DNA of 64,000 nt from Tupaia tana (Eukaryota > Chordata > Mammalia > Scandentia > Tupaiidae): the NCBI GenBank assembly GCA_026018925.1, contig JAKSZU010000009.1:79017090-79081089 (forward strand). The letters run 5' to 3'. Below, piece by piece: positions 47,291 through 56,869 of the stretch. A model generated the notes under the pieces. That model did no database searches, was not told the DNA's origin, and saw nothing but the letters and a program-made list of their open reading frames with translations. Position 1 is the first letter of the stretch. Every line of letters starts with the position of its first letter. A program made the position numbers and the translations under genes.

Positions 47291-49704
47291 TTTCAATAAT
47301 TTTTTATATTTATTATATGTTGAAATAATAATATTTTGGACATAACTGGGTTAAAATAATTGCTACATTTAATTTCATTTCTTTTTACATTTTCAGTGCG
47401 CCTACTAGAAAAACGTTAATTGCATATATGACTTGCATTTAGGGTTCATTATTTATTTATTTATTTATTTTTATTTCAATTTATTTATTTGCATTCATTC
47501 ACTGTACATCATTACAGCATAGAAAATGAGATTTTCCATCCAGAGTACACTGTATATTGTCTCAATCCAGCACATCAACAAACATGTTATTGTCAGCAGA
47601 TGATCTTCCATTTCTTGTTTTCTGTCTGTTTAGCTTTTTTCACCCCATCCTTGATTCCATATCTCTTACCCTCTGCCATCTCCCATTCTCCTCCCACACT
47701 GTCTCTGGTATCTATGTTTGCTTTCTATACTGTTTTCCCCCCCCACATTTTATTGAATCACCAAAGACCCTAATCAATCCAAATACCCTCATAGCAAACA
47801 CAGGTGACATACACATTTCCATGAACACAAGTCTAACTTTATGCATCCTATAAAGTAGCACCTACCTGGAGCTACATATCCTACTGCAGTCATTGAATAA
47901 ATATATTTTTTTCCTGAAACTTTACACACTGCATAGTGACTCAATCATGCACATTACAAAACATTTTCCATTTCTAGTTCCTAGAAATATTTCCACCCCT
48001 CTTTCTGACCCTCTGTCCCTTCTCACCCTCCTCGCACACCACCTCCAGTGTCCACAATTGTCCTTCATTCCCTTCCCACCCACATTGCATTGATCACACA
48101 ATTTCCTACATAATCTAACTACTTTCAATGGTGAGTTCACTCATTACTACTAAGAAAACCAGTTTTAACTTAAATCAAAGAAATGCCAAGGAATTTTGCT
48201 TAAAGCCAGGAAACAGGTTAGAATTCTGTTCAAATGGTAGGTGCATGAACCTATCAGTCTTATGTACTTTGATCTTCTGTTCTGGTTCAGTTTTCCTGGT
48301 TAAATTCTGGTATATAATATTCAACTCCAGACTTGTCCCTATGATTAAGTTGGCCACTTTCTTAGTTTTTGGACTCTTATTTCCGTGTGTCTGTGTTTAA
48401 TTTTCCTGATACAGCACACCCTTGAGAACTTCTTGGAGATCTGGTCTGGTGCTGGTAAATTCTTTCAGGTTTTGTTTATCTCAGAATATTCTTGTCTTTT
48501 CTGCCCACATGAAAGATAATCTTGCCGGGTACAGTATTCTAGGCTGAAATTGCTTCTCTCGTAACACGTTGAATATATTTTCCCATTCTTTCCTCGCTCG
48601 CATTGTTTCTGATGAGAGATCTGCTGTTAACCTGATGGGATGTCCTTTGTAGGTAACTTGATGTTTTTCTCTTGCCAATCTTAGTATCTTGTCTTTGTCT
48701 GCGGTTTTGGTCAACCTGGCTATAATGTGTCTTGGAGAAGATCTTCTTGGGTTGATTCTATTTGGGGTCCTTTGTATTTCCTGGGACTGGATCTTCAAAT
48801 GCCTCTCTAGGTTTGGAAAGTTTTCTTGCAGGATTTCATGGAATAGATTATCAATGCCCTTATGGGTCTCTTCACCTTCTGGAATGCCAATTATCCGGAT
48901 ATTTGGACGTTTGATGGTATCCAGTACTTCTCGCATATCATTCTCCAATTTTTTAGCCATTTTCTCAGTCTTCGTGTTGGATTTTTCTAGGCCAGCCATT
49001 TTCTCTTCTACATCTGAGATTCTGTTTTCTGAATGATCTAGCCTGCTTTTAATACTTTCAAGGGAGATTTTGACTTCTTTTATTATAGACTTCATCTCTA
49101 GAAGTTCTGTTTAAGTCTTTTGTAAAGTGTGTAATTCCTCTTTTAGATCTAGCAAGAATTTCCTCATCTCCTGGAACTCGTCAACTTCTTTCTCCTTTCT
49201 CTTTAGCAGTTCATTATCTCTCTTCTCTTCCATCTCTGTTAGCTTCGACATTATGAATGCTCTAAATTCCTTATCAGACATTTCCATGATTTTCACCGAA
49301 CTGCTTGTGGATGAAGAAGAGTTACTCTTTTCCCTTGGAGGAGAGGTATTTTCTCGTTTACCCATATTTCTCGTGATTCGGTGGTGATTTCTTGTCATCT
49401 GATGGATGGTGTGTTTCTTTCAAATTCTTGAAGTTCAGTCTAAATGTTCAGGAGCAAGCAGAGGTGATCTAGAATCTCTTTGCCATTCTGTTGTGATCGC
49501 TGGTGCAGCAGTTTCAGTAGATATTGGGGAATAATCTAACCCTATTAGTATTTGGATGTTTAGCTACAGTGCTCTTAGATCCATCGCTAGCTCGTTGGTT
49601 GGAGGCTGAATTATCAGTAGAAAATTTTCATTCCCTGCAAAAATCTACTTCGCTGGCGCCATGTGGAACCTTGTTCTGAAGGCCCGCCCAGCTTCTTCTG
49701 CCTC
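47291..49704 (-). mobile_element. HAL1-a: nearly complete half-L1, with probable 3' transduction
   Basis: Read on the minus strand: 5'UTR (49704-49399), ORF1 (49398-48397), then about 950 bp of 3'UTR with no ORF2, ending in an (AAAT)-rich tail at 47446-47480. A further 155 bp (47291-47445) of unrelated sequence and a second A-rich tail follow. The TSD cacaagYcaaacaattttt (19 bp, one mismatch) lies at 47272-47290 and 49705-49723, outside that extra segment. The host L1M resumes precisely after it. Confidence 0.82.
48397..49398 (-). pseudogene. HAL1-a ORF1, one frame with only two stop codons
   Basis: An ORF1p-like RNA-binding protein frame of 334 codons including the final stop, from MTRNHHRITRNMGKRENTSP to ..LYQEN-TAA. 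Parts: basic, serine-rich N-terminus, coiled coil (EMEEKRDNELLKRKEKEVDE), RRM start (RPNIRIIGIPEGEE), and the C-terminal RNA-binding domain (PRHIIARLTKTADKDKILRL..YPARLSFMW). The frame is continuous except TAA at 49111-49113 (after LHTLQKT) and TGA at 48481-48483 (where relatives have TCA, serine). No indel is seen. This is by far the best-kept ORF1 frame in the window, implying a fairly recent loss. Confidence 0.88.
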
Positions 49705-49865
49705 CACAAGCCAAACAATTTTTAAAAATAGCAACTACAAGAGGTGATAAATGTGCTAATTGACTTGACTTTGGTTATAGTTTTTACAATGTATAAATCA
49801 AAACATCATATATACACCTTAATTACATACAACTATAACCTCATTAAAGCTAGAAAAGGTAAAAC

Positions 49866-50432
49866 AAAATGACCTTGAAGTTCATGAATTTTGTTTGGAA
49901 TAATCTGGCTCCATCTACATTTACCTTCCTGTGGTGAAGCAGGCTTCTGTCTTAGTCCATAGAGCAACACCAACTATGGTAGAAGTTAACTTTGCAAACT
50001 CAATTTCTTCTTCCAGTGAAGCTTAGATTAAAGTAACCTGCTCAGTCTAAGGATCTGATGCCTTTGCTTCAACTTCTGTGTTATTCCAGGCTGTCCTTTG
50101 CTATTGGATTTAACATTCTGCACTATGGTATGAATCCTGTAGTGTCTATGTGTCCCCTGAATATACACATTCTGCCTGAAGAGCAGGGAGAAACAGAGCA
50201 TGTTGATGGGATAGGAGGGAGAGGTGGGGTAGGGTAAATGGTGTTATTTAAAGTAATGTTGCCAGGGTAGTCAACGGTAGGAAATATCTTCAACTCTAAA
50301 AGTCAAAGTAAATGGGAAATTATATCTGTGAATAAAAACTCAAATCAAGATAATGCATTTAACAGAAAAAAAATAAAGTTCTCTGTTTAAAAAAAGTTAT
50401 TTAATTTTTGCTTTATAAAAATAAAAAATTAA
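49866..50432. other. Unassigned DNA
   Basis: I recognise no gene or repeat. The region is short-frame only and AT-rich. Confidence 0.5.
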
Positions 50433-50670
50433 GGGACCAACAGTTGGCATAGTGGCTATGTCACTGGACTCCCATGTAGTCGACCATGGTTCAAGTCCTG
50501 GACCCGGTCGCTTAAACTCACACCAGGTGCATGTGCATGCATGCCCAAGATCCTGAGAGGAGAATAGAGGAGAAGGGAATGTGGCGTGGCCATCCCCCCT
50601 GGGGGTGATCTCTCACATGTGCTCTATAGCAAAAACCTCTCAAAAAAAAAAAAAAAAGAATTACAATAAG

Positions 50671-50701
<31 letters not shown>

Positions 50702-50705
50702 AAAG
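50433..50705 (+). mobile_element. tRNA-derived SINE with (TAAA)n tail
   Basis: GGGACCAACAGTTGGC head and body. The usual TCTCTCTGTCTC tail is missing between ggtgatctctca and catgtgctctatag, an internal deletion of about 50 bp. It ends in an A-run and (TAAA)n at 50672-50702. Confidence 0.9.
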
Positions 50706-51240
50706 TAAAGATAAGACAAGGTTTCAGCATGAGCTGAAGTACTCCATATCCCCCTTGTTCGAGTATGCTATTGGATTGGGATTAACCGGATAACATCCAT
50801 CACAATTTTGTCATGTTACTCTATTTTCTACATCTTATTGTTCTCCAAGTGCACATTGAAAACTCTATTACCCCGCCTAAGTCCTGCCTGGGTATTATTT
50901 CCAACTAATTGTCCACCTCATTTCCACATTTCTCTAATCTTCACCATGTGCACTCACTATCAGGGAAGCCTGCTATTTATAGACTGATCTTTGCATGTCA
51001 GTGCATTCTTAATAGACAACTGATTTCTGAATAAGATTATTACTAGGAATTGCTCAGTATGGTACTTTGCCCAAGAAGACTGAGTCTTCTGATAGTGAGA
51101 ACTGCTTAAGTTTTACTCTAATTTTTTTCCAATTTTTAAGTACTATAAAATAAACTGATCAAGCACCTTTTTCAGGTCTAGCTCAGCAAGTCAGGTAGTT
51201 CTAGCCCACATAGTCCCAGCTTCCAATGTTTCATTGGAAT
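50706..51240. other. Unassigned DNA
   Basis: No gene or repeat recognised. Confidence 0.5.
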
Positions 51241-51508
51241 TTTTTTTTTTTTGGAGGTTTTTGCTATAGGGCATGTGTGTTCGCCAGAAAGACAGAGAGA
51301 CAGAGAGACAGAAAGTGAGAAATCACCCCTCACCCCCCCAGGGGGGATGGTCAAGCTGCAATCCCTTCTCCTCCATTCTCCTCTCAGGATCTTGGGCATG
51401 CACGCACATGCACCTGGCATGAGTTTAAGCCACCGGGTCTGGGACTTGAACCATGGTCGATTACATGGGAGTCCCGTGACATAGCCATTACACTAACTGT
51501 TGTTTCCT
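51241..51508 (-). mobile_element. tRNA-derived SINE (minus)
   Basis: A complete copy with T-run at the left and the head at the right (RC of GGAAACAACAGTTAG). Confidence 0.93.
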
Positions 51509-51702
51509 GTTTTGCTAGATTTAACTGACATCCCACAAGAGCCCATAAGGGTCTCAACACTCAAGCTTCATTCTACTTCTACAATTTTACTATAATGTTA
51601 TTATCAAGCAAGATTTTACATCTTATCTGTTATAGTATAAGCTTTATTATAGTAAAGTGTGAAAAGAAAATTAATTTTAAAAACTTGAATTAAAACTATT
51701 TT

Positions 51703-51960
51703 GGGCCAGCTGGTGACTTAGTGGTTAAGATGAGCGGATTTCACATGGCCTACTGTTCATTTCAAGTCCTAGAGTGAGCAGCTTAAAAAATATACTGGAT
51801 ATGTGTGTGTGCATGCCCAAAAATCCCAAAAAGAGAAATGAAAGAGAAGAGATTGTAATATGAGCATCCCATATGGGAACTGCTTTCTCACTTTCCCTTT
51901 CTCTCTCTGTCTTTCTCTGGCAAGTGCACAAACCCTCTTGCAAATTAAAAAATAAATATC
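51703..51960 (+). mobile_element. Older-subtype tRNA SINE
   Basis: Head GGGCCAGCTGGTGACTTAGTGG-TTAAG, then tttcacatggcctac and a diverged body with cccatatgggaactgctttctc. The ancestral-type GGCCAG head and higher divergence set it apart from the young copies. Confidence 0.8.
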
Positions 51961-52114
51961 TCAGTTGTCTGACAGATGTAAGTAAAAGATTCAGATTTCT
52001 GTTATGATGTGTGTCTTAAAGCAAACTAGTTAACCTTTTGGTACTAAGTTTTCTTATATGAAAATGAGGGGAATGGATTAGATTACCATTAAGATACATT
52101 CCAATTCTTATATT

Positions 52115-52393
52115 CTTTTTTTTTTTTTTTTTTTTTTTTTTGAGAGAGAGAGTTTTGCCATAGGGTGCATGCACTCACCAGAAAGACACAGAGACAGAAA
52201 GCAAGAAAGTATCCCCCCGCTCCACAGGGAGGATGGCCACACCACAATCCCTTCTCTTCCATTCTCCTCTAGGGATCTTGGGCACACATGCACATGTGCC
52301 CAGCGTGAGTTTAAGCTACTGGGTCAGAGACTCGAACTGTGGTTGAGTACATGGGAGTCCAGAGATGTAGCCATTATGCCACTTACTGATCCC
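52115..52393 (-). mobile_element. tRNA-derived SINE (minus)
   Basis: A complete copy with a T-run of about 30 at the left and GGGATCAGTAAGTGG head at the right. Flanks ttcttatattc / tttttatattc. Confidence 0.92.
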
Positions 52394-52492
52394 CTAATTT
52401 TTATATTCTATAATCCTAAAATTCTTCTATATTACCTCCTATTTAATGTATAACTAGATATTAATTTTACCAATGGTAAAATTTTGGTTACT

Positions 52493-52625
52493 AGAGCAGC
52501 AGGTGGTGTGGTGGTTAAGGTCACCATGGCCAGCCATAGCTTGAGTCTTAGATCAAGCATCTTGAAAATCACACTGTCTCTCAAAGGAAAGCACATATGC
52601 CCTATGGCAAAAACCTAAATTTTTT
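52493..52625 (+). mobile_element. Older-subtype tRNA SINE, internally deleted
   Basis: Head agcagcaggtggtgtggtgg-ttaagg, then a jump to ctgtctctcaaaggaaagcac and ccctatggcaaaaacc. About half of the body is missing. Confidence 0.7.
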
Positions 52626-52734
52626 TTTGGTTACTTCACTTCATTTCTTCACTATAATGCTAATTTGTGGGGGAATTTTTCTTTCTTTTTTTTTTGAGTT
52701 ATTTTTTTTTTCCATGAGAGAGAGAGAAACCCTG

Positions 52735-53545
52735 TGATGGTTAGTTTTGGATGTCAACTTGATTGGACTAAAGAATATCTAGAAACCTGATAAACCATTA
52801 TTATGGGTGTGTTCAGGCAGTGTTTCCAGAGAGATTAACATATGTGTCTAAGAAGACTAGATGGAAGGTCTATCCTTAATGTGTGCAGGCATGATCCAAT
52901 CAATAAAGAGCCCATAAAGAATAAATAGATGGGACCAGCAGTTAGCATAATGGCTATGTCGCTGGACTCCCACGTAGTCGACAGGGTTCGAGTCCCGGAC
53001 CCGGCGGCTTAAACTCACACCGGGCGCGTGTGCGTGCGTGCCCAAGATCCCGAGAGGAGAATGGAGGAGAAGGGATTGTGGCGTGGCCATCCCCCTTGGG
53101 GGGTGATTTCCTGCTTTCTATCTCTCTGTCTCTCTCTGTCTGTCTGGCGAGTGCACGCACCCTATAGCAAAAACCTCTCCAAAAAAAAGAAAAAAAAAAA
53201 GAATAAATAGAGATGAATAGATGTCTTTGAGAGGGAGAAAGACATCTTCTCTTGCCTTTGGCATCAGAACTCAAGGCTTATCTATCTTAAGACTCTAGGA
53301 TTTATACCTAAAGCCCACCCCCACCCCCTAGTTCTCAGGCTTTCAGAATGTGAATTGCATCATCAGCTTCCCTACCTCTGAAGCTTTTGGTTTTAGACTG
53401 AATCATGGTTCAGAATCTGGCCTATCATGAGACTTCTCAGATATTGTAACTGTGAACTAATTTTCCCCAATATATCCCCTCTTACATATCTGTAAATATC
53501 CTATTGCTTCTGTCTCCCTAGAGAACTTTAGCACACAAGATCTTC
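52735..53545 (+). mobile_element. Ancient interspersed repeat (family name unsure) split by a SINE
   Basis: The sequence opens with gtgatggttagttttggatg and closes with tgtctccctagagaacttta, terminal phrases of a widespread mammalian repeat I recognise but cannot name with certainty. catgatccaatcaataaagag matches its middle. No coding capacity. Confidence 0.55.
52931..53199 (+). mobile_element. tRNA-derived SINE, GGGACCAGCAG subfamily
   Basis: A well-conserved copy with TSD agaataaatag at 52918-52928 and about 53200-53210. It has GGGTTCGAGTCC, an intact B box. Confidence 0.95.
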
Positions 53546-53574
53546 CTGTTGTGTTCTAGCACCAGTCTCAGCCA

Positions 53575-53700
53575 GCCTAGATTATTGGCATGCATATGCT
53601 TGCCCAGTATGCTCAGGGAGATCCTAGGACAAGAACCCAGGACCTTTCTGATCTGGGTCCAGTTACACTATTATTGCACCACTACCTGGATCCAGCAATG
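53575..53700 (-). mobile_element. Second-family tRNA SINE (minus), fragment
   Basis: Its reverse complement reads aggtagtggtgcaataatag, taactggaccc, ggtcctgggttcttgtcc and gggcaagcatatgcatgcc. It matches the layout of 3510-3715. Confidence 0.6.
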
Positions 53701-54850
53701 CTAATTTTTATGATAGTTGTTTGTATGTGTGCACATGTATATGTAGACACATATGTAGCTTTTTTATGCTAAAGTGATTCAAACACCATTAGCACAATGA
53801 TAGTATAATGTTAAGTAAAAGGCACTAACTTCCAAAAGTCCAGAAGGTTTAGATTTCTATTATGGCTTATGTCCTAAAGCATATTAATTAACCTTTCTAT
53901 ACTTAAGTTTTCTCATATGAAAATGAGGGGGATGGATTAGATAACTTTTAAGATACATTCTAATGTCAATATTATATAGTTCTAGTTTTAGTCCTCTTGT
54001 GTTATTTTCTGTTAAATACATAATTAGGTATTCATTTCACCAAGGGATCATATGAAATCTGAGTATTGGTTCAAATGAGAGAGAAGTTTCATTTCCAAAG
54101 ATTACATAGAGGAAAAATAAAACATGTTTGTGAAAAATAAAACTGTGCCTGTTTTTGCATTCACTTTGCAATATTAAGTATATACTTCTATTAAATAAAT
54201 TAGAGCTTAAAGAATAAAATTATTTTCATAAAATACACTAAGATGATTTGCAACATTTAGAAATCAAATAAAGAAGGAAGTGATGCTGAGCTCAGAGATC
54301 TTCCTCAGGGAATAAGGAATAGACAAATGAATAAACAAACAAATTTAGTACATTAAATAAGCATCCACCTTCTTAGGCCCATATCTGGGTTCTTTGTCTC
54401 TCTTATTTTACAGAGAATCAGATTTAGTTATGCCAAAAATGTGTTAGTGTATTAGGTTTGTTGTTTCTTTGAGCAGAGAAGCCAAATGGAATGTAAATTT
54501 ACATAATAAATGTTACTCATCTAACAGCCAACAACACCCTATGAACCCAGTGAAAAGTTTGAAACAAATATCTTTTCTTTCATCTAGGATCAAAATCATT
54601 AATTGAAAAATGGGTTTTAAAAAAGACATGATTTACTTGACAAGACACAATTTAGGTGATGTTGAGAAAGGGGATATACACAATAATCAATTTATATCAG
54701 ACATTGCAGATTGCCTTCCTGATAAGCATTTCTCAATTGTGTTCATAAAATAATGTCTAGAGGCCCATATTAAGCAACATTAGTCTTAGTGAGGGTTGGG
54801 AGAAAAACGGACAGTATAGGTCCTGGAAAGTGTTTTGAAAAGTCATGAGG
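53701..54850. other. Mostly unassigned AT-rich DNA
   Basis: 53830-54050 resembles 51975-52490 (with its SINE removed), notably tatgaaaatgaggg-gatggattagat. The rest shows no gene or repeat that I recognise. Confidence 0.45.
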
Positions 54851-56550
54851 TCTCCACAGAATCCCCTTGCCTTCCAGCAGGCTCAAGGTCCAACTAAAGG
54901 ATTCTGGCCAGCAAGGTATATTGAGGGAGGGTCACCTCTGACCCCCACCCCACTTCCAGACTCCCCAGCCCAAGACTCCACATCCTAGGTAGGTAGATAG
55001 GATGTCCCTGCAGCAGCTTTTTTTTTGAAACCCCTCTATTCTCTTGTTAATACCTAGCTCTGCCTCTCTCCACAGACTCTCCTTGCCAGCCAGCAGGCAC
55101 AAGGTTCACCTACAGGCTTCTGGCCAGCAAAGGATATTGAGGGAGGGTCACCTCTGACCCCCACCCCACTTCCAGACTCCACAGCCCCAGACTCAACCTC
55201 CTAGGTAGGTAGATAGGATCACCCTGCAGAGGCTTTTTTCTTGAAACCCCTCTGTTCTCTTGTTAATACCTAGCTTTGCCTCACTCCACAGATTCTCCTT
55301 GCCTTCCAGCAGGCTCAAGGTCTACCTACAGGCTTCTGGCCAGCAACGGATTTTGAGGGAAGGTCACCTCTGACCCCCACCCCACTTCCACACAACCCAG
55401 CCCAAAACTCCACCTAATAGGTAGTTAAATAGGATCTCCCTGCAGCAGGTTTCTTCTTGAAACCCCTCTATTCTCTTGTTAATACCTAGCTCTGCCTCTC
55501 TCCACAGAATCTCCTTACCTGCCAGCAGGTGAAAGTTCCATCTACAGGCCTCTGGCCAGCAAGGGATATTGAGGGAGGGTCCTCTCTGACCCCCACCTCA
55601 CTTCCAGACTCCTCAGCCCAAGACTCCACCTCCTAGGTAGGTAGATAGGATCTCCCTGCAGCAGCTTTTTTCCTGAAACCCCTCCATTCTCTTGTTAATA
55701 CCTAGCTCTGCCTCTCTCCACAGATTCTTCTTGCCTGCCAGCAATCACAAGGTCCACCTAAAGGCTTCTGGCCAGCAAAGGATATTGAGGGAGGGTCACC
55801 TCTGACCCCCACCTCACTTCCAGACTCCCCAGCCCAAAACTCCACCTCCTAGGTAGTTAGAAAGGATCTCCCTGTAGCGGCTTTTTCTTGAAACCCCTCT
55901 CTTCTCTTGTTAATACCTAGCTCTGCCTCTCTCCACAGAATCTCCTTGCATTCCAGCAGGCTCAAGGTCCACCTACAGGCTTCTGGCCAGCAAGGGATAT
56001 TGAGGGAGGGTCACCTCTGACACCCACCCCACTTCCTGACTCCCCAGTCCAAGACTCCACCTCCTAGGTAGGTAGATAGAATCTCCCTGCAGTGGCTTTT
56101 TCCTTGAAACCCCTCTATTCTCTTGTTAATACATAGCTTTGTCTCTCTCCACAGAATCTCCTTGCCTGCCAGCCAGCTCAAGGTCCACCTACAGGCTTCT
56201 GGCCAGCAAGGGATTTTTAGGTAGGGTCATCTCTGACCCCACCCCACTTCCAGACTCCCCAGACCAAGAATCCTCCTAGGTAGGTAGATAGGATCTCCCT
56301 ACAGCAGCTTCTTTCTTGAAACCCCTCTTATTCTCTTGTTAATACCTAGCTCTGCCTCTCTCCACAGACTGTCTTTGAGTGCCCACAGGCACAAGGTCCA
56401 CCTACAGGCTTCTGGCCAGTAAGAGATATTGAGGTAGGGTCACCTCTGACACCCACCCCACTTCCTGACTCCCCAGCCCAAGACTCCACTTCTTAGGTAG
56501 GTAGATAGGATGTCCATACAGCAGCTTTTTTCCTTAAACCCCTCTATTCT
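54851..56550. repeat. 216-bp tandem array, left block (about 8 units)
   Basis: The landmark ccacag lies at 54854, 55070, 55286, 55502, 55718, 55933, 56149 and 56362, giving spacings of 216, 216, 216, 216, 215, 216 and 213. Each unit contains caggctcaaggtcc, cttctggccagcaa, gagggagggtcacctctgac, ccccaccccacttcc, taggtaggtagataggat and ctcttgttaatacctagctc. Differences between units are mostly single bases. The array stops cleanly at 54851 on the left. About 128 bp of each unit are the reverse complement of the L1-3 5'UTR monomer (24285-24594). Confidence 0.95.
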
Positions 56551-56559
56551 TTTTTTTTC

Positions 56560-56773
56560 TTTTTATTTTCTTTCATTTATTTAGTTTTACATTTTTCCAC
56601 AAATATTTACTTTACATAGCAAAAAATTTTAGCTCATACTCCATAATTCTTGACAGTTTACAAACAACTTTCAAAATTTCAAAATACTGAATTTTAAAGA
56701 TAATGTTCAAAATATGTCTTATAATTTTGTATAATTTTATAACTCTATAACAACAGAAGCAGTATGGTTTCAA

Positions 56774-56777
<4 letters not shown>
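56560..56777 (-). other. L1-8 terminal 3'UTR
   Basis: Its reverse complement matches the end of HAL1-b (45740-45945) over about 210 bp (ctgttgttatagagt, acattatctttaaaattc, ttttgaaattttgaaagttg). It is unlike the 3'UTRs of L1-1, L1-3 and L1-6, though ORF2 is closely related to L1-3. Confidence 0.82.

Positions 56778-56852
<75 letters not shown>
56778..56852. repeat. (TA)n(TG)n compound microsatellite in L1-8 3'UTR
   Basis: About 19 TA units followed by about 18 TG units, sitting precisely where the L1-3-like sequence ends and the HAL1-b-like 3'UTR begins. Confidence 0.93.
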
Positions 56853-56855
<3 letters not shown>

Positions 56856-56869
56856 TAGAGTGCAGACAC

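Larger units (their letters stand above)
44392..49865 (+). mobile_element. Ancient L1M-like element hosting two HAL1 insertions
   Basis: Pieces at 44392-44500 (caaaatggtttaaaagcttaaatg), 45953-47290 (decayed ORF2 C-terminus, then an L1MA-like 3'UTR with atgtacagaaagctgacaatag and ttgaaattttctaaaaagg) and 49705-49865 (gaggtgataaatgtgctaattg to the 3' end) read in order as one element. HAL1-b splits it at 44500 and HAL1-a at 47290. SINEs are inserted at 46012-46254 and 46578-46700. Confidence 0.75.

Noticed and set aside
47489-48093. Short plus-strand frames with proline/serine-rich products
   Set aside because: They are antisense to the HAL1-a 3'UTR and show no known domain.
54851-56550. CRISPR array or exon repeat
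   Set aside because: The 216-bp units have no short repeat/spacer layout, no open frame persists, and the context is mammalian retrotransposon DNA.
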